DNA of 64,000 bases, taken from NCBI GenBank assembly GCA_016787785.1, contig JAEUTO010000010.1, positions 434,001 to 498,000 of the forward strand. Reading direction: 5' to 3'. Positions 8,374-18,305 of the stretch are shown in pieces (within the stretch, counting starts at the first letter, position 1; the number at the start of each line of letters is the position of its first letter). Made by a program: the position numbers and the translations under genes. Origin of the DNA: Bacteroidia bacterium (GTDB lineage: Bacteria; Bacteroidota; Bacteroidia; B-17B0; Aurantibacillaceae). A model generated the notes under the pieces. The model saw only the letters and a list, made by a program, of their open reading frames with translations. It did no database searches and was not told where the DNA came from.

Positions 8374-8387
8374 TATTTGAATAAGTA

Positions 8388-10328
8388 TTAATTCTGAATA
8401 ATTAATTTTTTTGTAACACTCACGTTGTTTTCCAACTCAACGGTAACAAAATAGATACCGCTTTTCAATTCGCTTATGTCAACAGTTTCGTAAACCGCAT
8501 TAAATTTATCAAGTGTATGTTGTTGAACGATCTTACCTGTTACATCTGTAATTTTATAATTCAGACTTTGATTTTTTACAAGATCTAATTTAAGGTACGC
8601 TTTGCCACTTGCAGGATTTGGGTAGATATCTATTTCATTTTGTCTGGCAACGTTCTCAGGCATACCCGTTGTGTTGGCAACAATAAAATATTTTGTAGAC
8701 TGGCAACCAATGTCACCATTTGGATTATAAAAAACATTTGTTCCCGCCAGGTTCTCAAATCTCACATTACCATTGCCGGCACCGGGATTGGCCCAAAATT
8801 TATAACCGTCGCAGCCAGAATCATCAACCACCAATTTGTAACAGCCGGGCGCTAAATGCACGGTGTCAATTTTGTTTGATAAATTTGGAATACTGTCTCT
8901 TTCAATAACAATATTATTATTCTGATCAAATAATTTATAAGATGTTTCATTAAATGGAATGATCGTGGAAGTGGCATTATTCGTATAGATCTTTATTACA
9001 AAGTCTGCCGGAAAAATACCAATTGAAGAAGTTTGCGAAGTATACATGTTATTAAATGCATTCTGGTCGGTTGTGCCGTTAACAGAAAAAATAGATGCCT
9101 GGAATGTGCTTGAGATATTATTAGTGTATATTGAAAGGGATGGAGGGAAGGTAACCAAGGTCTCATCCAGGAAATTTAAATTACCCGTCCACGTGTAGGT
9201 TAAAGGCGCGCTAACAGATCCGTAATTAAAAACGGCGTTAGTAATTGCGGTTGTACCAACATTTTTTATTTTAATTACCGGGTTATTGCAACGAGGATTG
9301 CTTCTGTAATAATTTTCATTTTTTGAAGGCGAGATGATATCTTCTATAGAAAGATCTAATGTGTGATTTGCCGCGCTGTAGGTGATCATTTGTGATGTGA
9401 ACTGATAACCGGCAGAAGCATTTGTTTGTGTGGCAGCTGTGTATGGTTGCATATCAACATCTGTTGTAAAAGTTGTATTTGCTGAAGTTAGTGGAGTTAG
9501 ATCGTGGTAAATGGGCCAAACTACTGCACCCGGACACCAGTTGGCTCTGTCATAGATCCACGTGCCTGTTTGTGGATAAACGTTATTTAAACCACAATCG
9601 TTACGCCATAATTGTTTTTGTGCAACATTAATATTGTTTATTTTTAAATCGTAATATTTACTGCAAAATTCTGCGCAGTCTGCATCATCAGCACCGTGGC
9701 CGCTAACAGAGTTTTTAAGGAAAATATTTGCAGCAGGAGTTGTATACGAAAAAGTTTTTGCCGTTAAATGATTTTCAATTGGATCGGCAAGTTTTCCGTA
9801 AGCAAAATAACCATCATAAATATTTTTTGCGGCGATCGCATCCATTGGCGGTACACCTTCTATCAATTCTAATTTTAATGTAACGGTAAAACCCCATGAG
9901 TAACCACTGTAAACAAATCTAAATCCTGTAGGACCTTCGAGCGATTTCGCGTAATCCGAAACTTCTATCACATAATCGTGCTTTCTATTGGTCGCTATCC
10001 AATCCGTTGCATAAGGTGTTATCACCCGCGCAATTTCAACGGTGTCTTTGCCAACAGGTTTTGCGTAAATTTGGGTGGTGTAATCCCACGATCCGCAATA
10101 TTGTTCTGAAGTTGGACAAACATATCTTCCTAAAATATAATGCAAACGCATTTTACGATAACGAATGCCGGTTGGTAATGTGGCAGTTGTGTCATAATTA
10201 CCATAGGCCATTATTTTTCGTTGATTATATATTGTTACCCAGGTTGTATCGCCCGGGTTTGCTTTTATTGAAACGATCTCTAATAATAAAAGAGCAACTA
10301 AAATTTTTTTGAAGATAGAATAACGCAT
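8388..10328 (-). CDS. Secreted PNGase F-like protein with T9SS type A sorting domain
   Basis: A 646-residue T9SS cargo. After a signal peptide (1-23), residues ~27-160 match the N-terminal and ~165-290 the C-terminal domain of peptide-N4-(N-acetyl-beta-glucosaminyl) asparagine amidase F, which removes N-glycans from glycoproteins. Diagnostic stretches are YCGSWDYTTQIY (residues 77-88), SGHGADDADCAEFCSKYYD (209-227) and NDCGLNNVYPQTGTWIYDRA. Asp82 and Glu220 probably correspond to the catalytic Asp60 and Glu206 of the Elizabethkingia enzyme (inferred from motif position). Residues ~330-560 are beta domains, and the last ~75 residues are a type A sorting domain (IYPNPASGKAYL, VTGKIV, LKSGIYFVTV). 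Enzymatic activity towards glycans is likely but not certain: related non-glycosidase proteins exist. Confidence 0.87.
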   Translation of the reverse strand: MRYSIFKKILVALLLLEIVSIKANPGDTTWVTIYNQRKIMAYGNYDTTATLPTGIRYRKMRLHYILGRYVCPTSEQYCGSWDYTTQIYAKPVGKDTVEIARVITPYATDWIATNRKHDYVIEVSDYAKSLEGPTGFRFVYSGYSWGFTVTLKLELIEGVPPMDAIAAKNIYDGYFAYGKLADPIENHLTAKTFSYTTPAANIFLKNSVSGHGADDADCAEFCSKYYDLKINNINVAQKQLWRNDCGLNNVYPQTGTWIYDRANWCPGAVVWPIYHDLTPLTSANTTFTTDVDMQPYTAATQTNASAGYQFTSQMITYSAANHTLDLSIEDIISPSKNENYYRSNPRCNNPVIKIKNVGTTAITNAVFNYGSVSAPLTYTWTGNLNFLDETLVTFPPSLSIYTNNISSTFQASIFSVNGTTDQNAFNNMYTSQTSSIGIFPADFVIKIYTNNATSTIIPFNETSYKLFDQNNNIVIERDSIPNLSNKIDTVHLAPGCYKLVVDDSGCDGYKFWANPGAGNGNVRFENLAGTNVFYNPNGDIGCQSTKYFIVANTTGMPENVARQNEIDIYPNPASGKAYLKLDLVKNQSLNYKITDVTGKIVQQHTLDKFNAVYETVDISELKSGIYFVTVELENNVSVTKKLIIQN

Positions 10329-10511
10329 TTCTTAGTTTTTTTATAAAATTAAGTAAAATTTTAAATCGTTTTAGATTTTTGCACAAAAAATTCAATTTAA
10401 AATTGTAAGATCTTGTTAATCAGATAGATAAATTTAAATTAGGTGAATCAACTTATTAATAAAAATTATAATAGATTTTATTTTTAATTTTAAGACTTAA
10501 GAAATTAAAAT

Positions 10512-10934
10512 ATGAACCCTCCTGAAATAAATAATTTAGATCCGAATGACGAGATTCCAAAATTCGAAACGCATTCAACTACAAATAGCAATGTAACTAA
10601 TAGTACAAACATAGATCCGAATTTTTCCGGTGGTTCGCAAAATATTCCTAACGCCATTGGTGTTTTGGTTTTGGGTATATTATCAATTTGTTTTTGCTGG
10701 TGTTATGGTATTTTGTCCATCATCATGGGTATCATTGCTATCGTCCTTGCTTCTGCAGCTGAAAAGGAGTACAACAACAATCCCGGAAAATATTCTTTGG
10801 CTTCCTACAAAAACCTAAAGGCCGGTAAAACCTGTGCTATTATTGGTTTGTGTTTGGCTGGTTTAGCTATTATAGGTTTAATTGTTTATATAGTTGTAGT
10901 TGGCAGCCTGGCTTTGAACAGCTTTCACTGGTAA
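10512..10934 (+). CDS. CCC-motif/DUF4190-like membrane protein
   Basis: A 140-residue protein. Residues 1-48 are polar, rich in Asn, Thr and Ser. Two membrane segments follow, ~50-78 (ending in an SAAEKEY loop) and ~108-135. The layout NAIGVLVLGILS, then a cysteine cluster (CFCWCYG), a small-residue helix, the loop NNNPGKYSLASYKNLKAGKTCAIIG and a second helix matches the Bacteroidota CCC-motif membrane protein family, here with the cysteines spaced CxCxC. No function known. The next gene begins one base after its stop codon; in Bacteroidota these families are often adjacent to DUF2752 genes. Confidence 0.8.
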   Translation: MNPPEINNLDPNDEIPKFETHSTTNSNVTNSTNIDPNFSGGSQNIPNAIGVLVLGILSICFCWCYGILSIIMGIIAIVLASAAEKEYNNNPGKYSLASYKNLKAGKTCAIIGLCLAGLAIIGLIVYIVVVGSLALNSFHW

Positions 10935-10935
10935 A

Positions 10936-11238
10936 TTGGAATCGCTAGTAAATTTTTTAGAACAGCACTTATTTACCTGTTCAGTAAAGGGTTTATTAGG
11001 TGTTGATTGCCCCGGTTGCGGTATGCAGCGGGCATTTATAGCTTTATTACGTGGCGATCTTGTTGAGAGTTTAAGTCTCAACGCCAGTTTATTGCCTTTT
11101 CTATTCACGGTAATTTACACCATTTGTCATTTGATCTTTTCGTTCAGCAACGGGGCAAAATACATTGTATGGTTCTTTACGTCAACAGCGTTAATATTGG
11201 CTGTAAATTTTGTTGTTAAACTAATTTTACATTCTTAA
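10936..11238 (+). CDS. DUF2752 family membrane protein
   Basis: A 100-residue protein starting at TTG one base after the preceding stop. It has the DUF2752 signature: a loop with LGVDCPGCGMQRAFIALLRGD (positions 23-43 of the protein, of which CPGCGMQR is the key core) followed by two membrane helices (~50-72 and ~76-97). The CPGCG motif could bind metal or be redox active; no function is established. Translationally linked with the CCC-motif gene. Confidence 0.85.
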   Translation: MESLVNFLEQHLFTCSVKGLLGVDCPGCGMQRAFIALLRGDLVESLSLNASLLPFLFTVIYTICHLIFSFSNGAKYIVWFFTSTALILAVNFVVKLILHS

Positions 11239-11305
11239 AAGTTTTTATTTTCTTTAAGAACGGGTAAACCATTGTTATGCTTACTTGTTCTATTTTTAAT
11301 TATAT

Positions 11306-14170
11306 ATGAAGGCAGATATTGTTGATGAGGAAATTATAGAAGTTATTGGCGCACGCTCTCATAACTTAAAAGATATTTCACTTACTATTCCAAGAAATAA
11401 ATTAGTTGTTATTACCGGTTTAAGTGGCAGCGGTAAATCATCTTTAGCATTTGATACTATTTATGCAGAAGGCCAACGCCGCTATATTGAAAGTTTTTCT
11501 TCTTACGCCCGTCAGTTCCTTGGTAACCTCGAGCGGCCCGACGTTGACAAGATCTCGGGTTTAAGTCCTGTTATCTCCATCGAACAAAAAACGGTAAATA
11601 AAAATCCACGGTCAACGGTTGGCACCATTACAGAGATATACGATTTTATGCGTTTGTTGTTTGCGCGTGCCGGGCAAGCTTACTCTTATGTTACCGGCGA
11701 AAAAATGGTGCGTTATAGCGACGACCAGATAATGGACCTGATAGAGGCTGAATACAAGGGCAAGAAAATAAATTTGTTGGCGCCCGTTATCCGCGCGCGT
11801 AAAGGCCATTACCGCGAGTTGTTTGAAGATATTCGCAAACGTGGTTTTAATAAAGTGCGTACAGATGGGCAGATCCTTGATATCACTCCTAAAATGCAGG
11901 TAGATCGTTACAAGATCCACGATATCGAAATTGTGATCGATCGCCTTGAAATAACAAAAGACATTCGCACACGTTTAAATTCATCTCTGCAAACCGCCAT
12001 GAAACACGGTAAAGGTGTATTGATGGTAATTGAGCATGAAGAGGAAACAAAATCAAAGAAAAAAGCAACAGCTTCTGCTAAACCAAGATTTTTTAGTCGC
12101 TCACTAATGTGTCCTACAAGTGGCATTAGTTATGACGAGCCTGCACCAAATTTATTTTCATTCAACTCTCCTTACGGCGCTTGCCCACAATGCAACGGGC
12201 TGGGCGAAGTGTCTGAAATTGATATTTCTAAAATTGTTTCCAATCCAAAACTTTCTATTGCAAAAGGTGCCGTTGCACCCATTGGTCCACAAAAAAGTGG
12301 AGGAGGCTGGATCTTTAAACAAATTGAAGCCATTGGGGCGGTACACGAATTTAATTTAGATACTCCTTTCGAAGACCTGAGCGAAGAAGCTGTGAATGTT
12401 TTATTGTACGGCAGCGACGAATTATTTAAAGTAACTACCGAGGGTGGAACATATAATACAAACTTTGAAGGCATTGCTACTTTTATTACGCGCCAGGCAG
12501 AGGATGATCCCAGCCCCGGAATGCTTCGTTGGGCGCAGGGTTTCACCAATAAAAAAGATTGCCCAACCTGTCACGGCACGCGTTTAAAAAAAGAATCACT
12601 CTATTTTAAAATTGCCGATAAAAATATTTCTGAATTATCCGAAATGGATATTTCTATTTTACAAGCCTGGTTTAAGGATGTAGAAAAAAAATTAAGCAAG
12701 AATCAAAATACAATTGCCATTGAGGTTTTAAAAGAGATCCGTGCGCGCATCCAGTTCTTAATGGAAGTTGGTTTGGATTATGTTACGCTTAACCGTTCTT
12801 CTAAAACCCTTAGTGGTGGCGAGGCACAACGTATTCGATTAGCCACGCAAATTGGTTCGCAATTGGTGGGGGTGTTATATATTTTAGATGAGCCAAGTAT
12901 TGGTTTGCACCAACGTGATAATGTGCGTTTAATTACAGCACTAAAAAATTTACGCGATGTTGGTAATTCTGTTTTAGTTGTTGAACACGACAAAGACATG
13001 ATGATGGAAAGCGATTATGTGATCGATATTGGCCCGGGTGCCGGGGTGCACGGTGGCAGAGTAATTGCTGCAGCGCATCCGAAAGACATGCTCAAGTTCA
13101 ATACGGTGACGGCGCAATATATTACCGGTAAATTAAAAATCGAAACTCCAAAAGAGCGCCGTAAAGGCAATGGTAAAAAAATATCTTTAAAAGGCTGTAC
13201 AGGACATAATTTAAAAAATGTCTCGGTTGATTTTCCTTTAGGGAAATTTATTTGTGTTACCGGCGTGAGTGGCAGCGGTAAAAGCAGTTTAATAAACGAA
13301 ACACTTTACCCATTATTATCGGCTCATTTTTATAATTCTGAAAAAAAGCCTCTGGCTTATAAAAGTATTGCAGGGTTGGATAATGTAGATAAAGTAATTG
13401 AAATAGATCAATCGCCTATTGGCCGAACACCCCGGAGTAACCCGGCAACCTACACTGCCGTATTTTCAGATATCAGAAATTTATTTGCAGAATTACCCGA
13501 AGCAAAGATCCGCGGATATAAGCCCGGGCGTTTTTCCTTTAACGTAAAAGGTGGTCGTTGTGAAACTTGCGGCGGAGCAGGAGTTAAGACCATTGAAATG
13601 AATTTTCTTCCTGACGTGTATGTTGTTTGCGATGTTTGTAATGGAAAGCGTTACAACCGCGAAACGTTAGAGGTACGGTACAAAGGCAAGTCAATAAGTG
13701 ATGTACTGAATATGACGATTGACCAGGCTTGTGAATTCTTTGAGATGGTGCCTAATATTTTTCGCCAGATAAAAACTTTGCAGGATGTTGGTTTGGGTTA
13801 TATAACACTCGGACAGCAAGCTACAACCTTAAGCGGTGGCGAAGCACAACGCGTAAAGCTGGCAACAGAATTGAGCAAACGCGATACAGGCAACACCTTT
13901 TATATTTTAGATGAACCAACAACAGGTTTGCATTTTGAGGATATTCGTATATTATTAGAAGTACTTTATCGTTTGGTAAATAACGGCAATACGGTTTTGG
14001 TGATAGAACATAATATGGACATCATTAAAGTAGCCGATCACATCATCGATCTTGGTCCCGAGGGTGGTAAGGGCGGAGGAGAGATCTTATTTACCGGCAC
14101 ACCAGAAGACCTTGTAAAAGAAAAACGCAGCTACACCGCACCATTTCTGAAAAAAGAGTTGAAGGGCTAA
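11306..14170 (+). CDS. uvrA: Excinuclease ABC subunit A
   Basis: The damage-recognition ATPase of nucleotide excision repair; works as a dimer with UvrB in the cytoplasm. 954 residues, close to the usual ~940. Two ABC modules are complete: Walker A GLSGSGKSS (38-46) and GVSGSGKSS in the second half; signatures LSGGEAQRIRLA and LSGGEAQRVKLA; Walker B regions YILDEPSIGLH and YILDEPTTGLH. The C-terminal zinc module has CETCGGAG and CDVCNGKRYN. In the first zinc module the leading pair reads CPTS rather than CPxC, while the second pair (CPQCNGLG) is intact; this variant is usual in Bacteroidota UvrA. Single gene with its own ~70-base upstream region. Confidence 0.98.
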   Translation: MKADIVDEEIIEVIGARSHNLKDISLTIPRNKLVVITGLSGSGKSSLAFDTIYAEGQRRYIESFSSYARQFLGNLERPDVDKISGLSPVISIEQKTVNKNPRSTVGTITEIYDFMRLLFARAGQAYSYVTGEKMVRYSDDQIMDLIEAEYKGKKINLLAPVIRARKGHYRELFEDIRKRGFNKVRTDGQILDITPKMQVDRYKIHDIEIVIDRLEITKDIRTRLNSSLQTAMKHGKGVLMVIEHEEETKSKKKATASAKPRFFSRSLMCPTSGISYDEPAPNLFSFNSPYGACPQCNGLGEVSEIDISKIVSNPKLSIAKGAVAPIGPQKSGGGWIFKQIEAIGAVHEFNLDTPFEDLSEEAVNVLLYGSDELFKVTTEGGTYNTNFEGIATFITRQAEDDPSPGMLRWAQGFTNKKDCPTCHGTRLKKESLYFKIADKNISELSEMDISILQAWFKDVEKKLSKNQNTIAIEVLKEIRARIQFLMEVGLDYVTLNRSSKTLSGGEAQRIRLATQIGSQLVGVLYILDEPSIGLHQRDNVRLITALKNLRDVGNSVLVVEHDKDMMMESDYVIDIGPGAGVHGGRVIAAAHPKDMLKFNTVTAQYITGKLKIETPKERRKGNGKKISLKGCTGHNLKNVSVDFPLGKFICVTGVSGSGKSSLINETLYPLLSAHFYNSEKKPLAYKSIAGLDNVDKVIEIDQSPIGRTPRSNPATYTAVFSDIRNLFAELPEAKIRGYKPGRFSFNVKGGRCETCGGAGVKTIEMNFLPDVYVVCDVCNGKRYNRETLEVRYKGKSISDVLNMTIDQACEFFEMVPNIFRQIKTLQDVGLGYITLGQQATTLSGGEAQRVKLATELSKRDTGNTFYILDEPTTGLHFEDIRILLEVLYRLVNNGNTVLVIEHNMDIIKVADHIIDLGPEGGKGGGEILFTGTPEDLVKEKRSYTAPFLKKELKG

Positions 14171-14247
14171 TTTTTATTCTTTTCCTGTTAAGTTTACACA
14201 TGTAAGATTGTTTCATTTTCTGTAAACTAAAGTTTATTTGATAAAAG

Positions 14248-14255
14248 TAGTTTTG
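14248..14255 (+). promoter_or_regulatory. Candidate -7 box before the large T9SS repeat protein
   Basis: TAGTTTTG, 22 bases before the ATG at 14277; matches TAnnTTTG. No clear -33 element at the expected distance. Confidence 0.4.
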
Positions 14256-14276
14256 TTTTCATAAATCCCAAAAAAT

Positions 14277-17200
14277 ATGAAAAGAAAATTATTACTCAAG
14301 AGTTGCTTTTATCTGGTTCTAGGTATATCAGGTATTAAAGCACAATCGCCATGTCAGTTAGTGACATCATTAACCCCTAATACATCTGTATGTCCCGGTA
14401 CGCCGGTGGTACTTTCGGTGGCAGCCGGAGGCGCTAATTTAGGAAGCGGCGTTGACGGCGTTTTAACAATAAATTCTACTTACTTTACAGATAACGTTAA
14501 GTCGGCTGTTGTTGGAACGAACAATGCGGGAAGTAACAAAGTCAGGGTCGCAAGCACAGCAGGTTATGCTGTAGGTAACGAAGTGCTTATTATTACCATG
14601 CAAGATGCCAATACAGTTGGTAATTTAGTTGGAAAGTATGAATATAGGAAAATAGCTTCAATTTCCCTTGATACATTGCGTTTTACGCAAGCTATTTTAA
14701 ACTCTTATGTTGCAACAGCAACACTTAAGCACCAGGTAATTAACGTGCCTCAATACACTAATGTAACTATTAATAGTGGTGGTATTTTAACCTGCGCTGC
14801 ATGGAACGGAACAGTTGGAGGTGTGCTTTGTTTTAAGGCCACGGGTCTGGTTACTGTTAATGCAGGCGGTTCAATTAATGCGAATGGAAAAGGCTACCGC
14901 GGTGTTAGCCAAAAAGCTGCATTATGGAGAAACGCGGATGGCGGACAAGGTGAAGGAATTTATGGAACCGGAATTGCAAGTGGATCAAATAATGGTTCAA
15001 CCGGAAACAATTCAGGGGCATGGTTAGCAGCTAATGGAAATGGCGGCGGCGGCGGCACAGGAACCGGAGATTCTGGCGGCGGCGGCGGCGGTGGATATGC
15101 CACTGCAGGAACCGTTGGCGTTAACTGGGGGCATACTCCCGGAGCAGGCGGACTTGCTGTTGGTAATTCGAGCGTTACCCTTTTAATAATGGGTGGTGCA
15201 GGCGGAGAAGGTGGTGCGGATGAAGACGGAGCTTATCCAGGTGCCGGTGGAAACGGCGGTGGTATTGTTACTATTACTACAAATTCGATAATAGTTTCAG
15301 GAATAGTTTCTTCTAATGGAAATGTTGGAAATGGAGCAAGCAACGGTGCACCTGGTGGCGGTTGTGGCACAACAGCTGGTGGCGGCGGAGCTGGTGGTTC
15401 TGTTAATCTAGTTATGAATTCTTTTTCAGGGTCAGGATCAAATATTAATGTATTTGGTGGAACAGGTGGTCTTAGTACAGGTGGATGTAACAGTGGTGGT
15501 GCTACTGGCGGTGCAGGTAGCAATGGCAGAATTCGCTTAGATATGCCTGGAACTTTACCGGTAACAACTCCGGTTGCTTATCAGGGTACAACTACAGTTG
15601 CAACTGGCGTTACATATCTTTGGTCAACCAGCGCTACAACATACAGTACTCTTGTTACTCCAAGTGTTACCACAAATTATACTGTAACTGTAAATGCTGT
15701 TTCAGGTTGCACAGGAGCAAGTTCTGTTGTTGTTGTTAATGTTAATCCTTCACCAAATGTTACGGTTAATAGCGGTGCCATATGTACCGGTAAGTCTTTT
15801 ACAATGAATGCAAGTGGTGCGGTTACGTATACATATTCCAGCGGTTCTGCTATTGTAAGTCCTATAACTAATTCTACTTATAATGTAATTGGAACAAGCG
15901 CTTTAGGTTGTACAAATGTTGCAACGAGTGCAGTAACGGTTAACGCATTACCAATTCTTTCGGTAAACAGCGGTGCGATCTGTTCTGGCAATTCATTTAC
16001 AATGACTCCTACTGGCGCAGTTACTTATACTTTTTCAAGTGGATCACCTTTTGTTTCTCCTGCCAGTTCTACATCTTATAATGTGATCGGAACAGATGCA
16101 AACGGTTGTGTTTCTTCAGTTGCGGCAATTTCATCGGTAACGGTTAACGCTTTGCCGGTAATTGCAGTTAATAGTGGTGCAATTTGCAGTGGCGATTCAT
16201 TTACAATGACACCTTCGGGAGCAAATACATACACTTTTTCGAATGGTGTAGATATTGTTAGCCCAACAACTAATACTTCTTATAGTGTTACCGGAACAGA
16301 TCTTAACGGATGTGTTTCTTCTATTGCTGCTGTTTGTGATGTAACGGTTAACGCGTTGCCAACAGTTATGGTTAATAGCGGCGCAATTTGCGCAGGCGAT
16401 TCTTTTACAATGGTTCCATCTGGAGCAAACACGTACACGTTTTCTAGTGGAACAGATGTAGTAACTCCAATAACCAGCACTTCTTATACCGTTAGCGGAA
16501 CAGATGCTTTGGGTTGTAGCAATACGGCGGTAAGTTCGGTAGTTGTAAACGCGTTGCCGGTAATTACGGTTAATAGCGGGGCAATTTGTATGGGTGATTC
16601 GTTTACAATGACTCCTTCAGGTGCAACAACTTACACGTTTTCAAGCGGAACAAACATCGTTACACCAACTTCTAATACTTCTTATAGTGTTACAGGTACA
16701 GATGTAAATGGATGTATATCCACATTAGCTGCGGTTTCGGATGTAACCGTTAACGCATTACCAATTATATCTGTAAATAGCGGTGTAATTTGTGCCGGAA
16801 GTTCTTTTACAATTAATGCTAGCGGCGCAAACACTTATACCTACTCAAGTGGTTCTGCAATTGTTACACCCGTTTCTAATACTTCTTATAGTGTTATGGG
16901 AACAGACGCAAACGGATGTATATCCTCGTTAGCTGCTGTTTCGGATGTAACTGTTAACGCATTGCCAACAATTTTAGTTAACAGTGGCGCAATTTGTTCT
17001 GGCGACTCTTTTACGATCAATGCAAGCGGTGCAATTACTTATACCTATTCAAGTGGTTCAGCCATTGTTACACCGGTTTCTACTACTTCTTACAGTGTTA
17101 CCGGAACAGATGGAAACGGATGTGTTAATTCAATAGCTGCAGTTTCGAATGTAACGGTTAACGCATTACCAACTATAATAGCAACTACTGATAACGCACT

Positions 17201-17642
17201 ATTGTGTGTTGGACAAACGGCAATACTTACAGCAACTGGTGCAGCAACTTATACCTGGAATACGTCTTCTAACTCATTTAGTATTTCTATAAGCCCGGTT
17301 GCAACAACTGTTTATACTGTAAATGGAACTGATGCAAATGGTTGTACAAATTTTGCAACTATTTCTCAAAGTGTAAGTTTGTGTACTGGTATCGCGGCTT
17401 CAGGTAATTCTAAACTGGATTTAATTAATGTTTACCCTAATCCTAATAATGGCTTATTCAGCATTGAATTAAATGCTACATCACAGGTTGTTATTACAAA
17501 TGCTTTAGGGCAAATAATTTTAAACGAAACATTCATTGGTGGAAAACAAGATTTAAATATTCAAAATCAACTACCTGGTTTTTACACGGTGAAAATTAAA
17601 CAAAACGACAGATCTCAAACTATTAAATTAGTGAAGGAATAA
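14277..17642 (+). CDS. Large T9SS type A secreted protein with glycine-rich region and tandem Ig-like repeats
   Basis: A 1121-residue surface protein. Signal peptide 1-22 (ends GIKAQ). Residues ~45-160 resemble adhesin leader regions; ~160-415 is a parallel beta-helix-like segment very rich in Gly, with long GGGGG runs, as in bacterial adhesin-like glycine-rich domains. From residue 494 to 965 there are seven tandem 66-68-residue Ig-like repeats (each with VNSGAIC, SFTM, YTFSSG, TSYSVTGTD, NGC and VNALP), then one diverged copy. The last ~75 residues are a T9SS type A sorting domain (VYPNPNNGLFSIEL, LPGFYTVKI). Two conserved Cys per repeat could form a disulfide. Likely an adhesin or filament component; ligand unknown. 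Confidence 0.88.
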   Translation: MKRKLLLKSCFYLVLGISGIKAQSPCQLVTSLTPNTSVCPGTPVVLSVAAGGANLGSGVDGVLTINSTYFTDNVKSAVVGTNNAGSNKVRVASTAGYAVGNEVLIITMQDANTVGNLVGKYEYRKIASISLDTLRFTQAILNSYVATATLKHQVINVPQYTNVTINSGGILTCAAWNGTVGGVLCFKATGLVTVNAGGSINANGKGYRGVSQKAALWRNADGGQGEGIYGTGIASGSNNGSTGNNSGAWLAANGNGGGGGTGTGDSGGGGGGGYATAGTVGVNWGHTPGAGGLAVGNSSVTLLIMGGAGGEGGADEDGAYPGAGGNGGGIVTITTNSIIVSGIVSSNGNVGNGASNGAPGGGCGTTAGGGGAGGSVNLVMNSFSGSGSNINVFGGTGGLSTGGCNSGGATGGAGSNGRIRLDMPGTLPVTTPVAYQGTTTVATGVTYLWSTSATTYSTLVTPSVTTNYTVTVNAVSGCTGASSVVVVNVNPSPNVTVNSGAICTGKSFTMNASGAVTYTYSSGSAIVSPITNSTYNVIGTSALGCTNVATSAVTVNALPILSVNSGAICSGNSFTMTPTGAVTYTFSSGSPFVSPASSTSYNVIGTDANGCVSSVAAISSVTVNALPVIAVNSGAICSGDSFTMTPSGANTYTFSNGVDIVSPTTNTSYSVTGTDLNGCVSSIAAVCDVTVNALPTVMVNSGAICAGDSFTMVPSGANTYTFSSGTDVVTPITSTSYTVSGTDALGCSNTAVSSVVVNALPVITVNSGAICMGDSFTMTPSGATTYTFSSGTNIVTPTSNTSYSVTGTDVNGCISTLAAVSDVTVNALPIISVNSGVICAGSSFTINASGANTYTYSSGSAIVTPVSNTSYSVMGTDANGCISSLAAVSDVTVNALPTILVNSGAICSGDSFTINASGAITYTYSSGSAIVTPVSTTSYSVTGTDGNGCVNSIAAVSNVTVNALPTIIATTDNALLCVGQTAILTATGAATYTWNTSSNSFSISISPVATTVYTVNGTDANGCTNFATISQSVSLCTGIAASGNSKLDLINVYPNPNNGLFSIELNATSQVVITNALGQIILNETFIGGKQDLNIQNQLPGFYTVKIKQNDRSQTIKLVKE
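15756..17171 (+). repeat. Seven tandem ~204-bp in-frame repeats
   Basis: Seven coding units of 66, 68, 68, 66, 68, 68 and 68 codons, each ending in VNALP. Units 6 and 7 are very similar at the protein and DNA level (SGSAIVTPVS, AAVS), suggesting recent expansion or gene conversion. Confidence 0.9.
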
Positions 17643-17661
17643 TTTAGTTTATAGAAAATAA

Positions 17662-17698
17662 AAAAAACGTCTGCCTATTTATAAGCAGACGTTTTTTT
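17662..17698. terminator. Bidirectional terminator between convergent genes
   Basis: AAAACGTCTGC and its complement GCAGACGTTTT around a nine-base loop with A/T runs on both sides; serves the + gene ending at 17642 and the - lipoprotein gene ending at 17727. Confidence 0.9.
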
Positions 17699-17726
17699 AT
17701 TGATCTTAATTTCTAAAAAAAAGCAC

Positions 17727-18179
17727 TTATTTTTTTTCGTATTTAAAAGTACCTCGGGCACTATCAACCCTAACATTGGTAAAACTGTAATAAGTTTGAA
17801 CTCTAATAAACGTACCTGCAATAGATTTCCTGCCGTTAATTACACCCATATAGCTATAAGAACTTTTTATGCTTGAAGTTGAATTGGTAATTGTTGTGCT
17901 GCTGCTTCTGTTGGTTACCGAATCGCCGTTAATATCCCAGGGCACATTATCAATATATAAAGTTGAATTGGATTTGTTTTTGAATTTCGAATCAGCAGTA
18001 TTACTAAAAGCGTCATTGCTGGTTAAAGTATAGGTGCCACCGCCCTCCTTAAGATGAGTGGATTTTGTTCCGCTCTCTTCATAAGTATAATTTCCATTCT
18101 TAGGCTTTTTGCAGGCAATAACAAATGCTACGAAAAGTACCAATGTAAAACCTGGTAATACTATTTTTTTATGCGTCAT
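17727..18179 (-). CDS. Small lipoprotein of unknown function
   Basis: A 150-residue protein with a lipoprotein signal (hydrophobic stretch, then VIAC with Cys23 and KKPKNG). The mature part is Ser/Thr/Asn-rich and beta-prone, with a YTLTSNDAF start and an FKYEKK end. I do not recognise a family; similar lipoproteins that score small side-domain differences are common near T9SS cargo genes in Bacteroidota. A -7 box (TACATTTG on the minus strand, 18198-18205) lies 19 bases upstream of the ATG. Confidence 0.65.
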   Translation of the reverse strand: MTHKKIVLPGFTLVLFVAFVIACKKPKNGNYTYEESGTKSTHLKEGGGTYTLTSNDAFSNTADSKFKNKSNSTLYIDNVPWDINGDSVTNRSSSTTITNSTSSIKSSYSYMGVINGRKSIAGTFIRVQTYYSFTNVRVDSARGTFKYEKK

Positions 18180-18253
18180 TAATTTAAGCGTTTAAACCAA
18201 ATGTAGTAAATAAAAGTTTAAGTATTTTGAAATAAAATGAGCATTTCTTCCAA

Positions 18254-18283
18254 TAAAAAAGCCGGGTCAGTTGATCCGGCTTC
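18254..18283 (-). terminator. Terminator downstream of citrate synthase
   Basis: On the minus strand GCCGGATCAA/TTGACCCGGC-type stem followed by a T-run (A-run 18255-18260 on the plus strand), 23 bases after the citrate synthase stop. Confidence 0.8.
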
Positions 18284-18305
18284 TTAAAATATAACGAATT
18301 AAAGT

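Noticed and set aside
15233-15523. Proline-rich minus-strand frame within the glycine-rich region of the large T9SS protein
   Set aside because: It is the exact reverse complement of the GGT/GGC repeats of the real gene and has no start context or homology.
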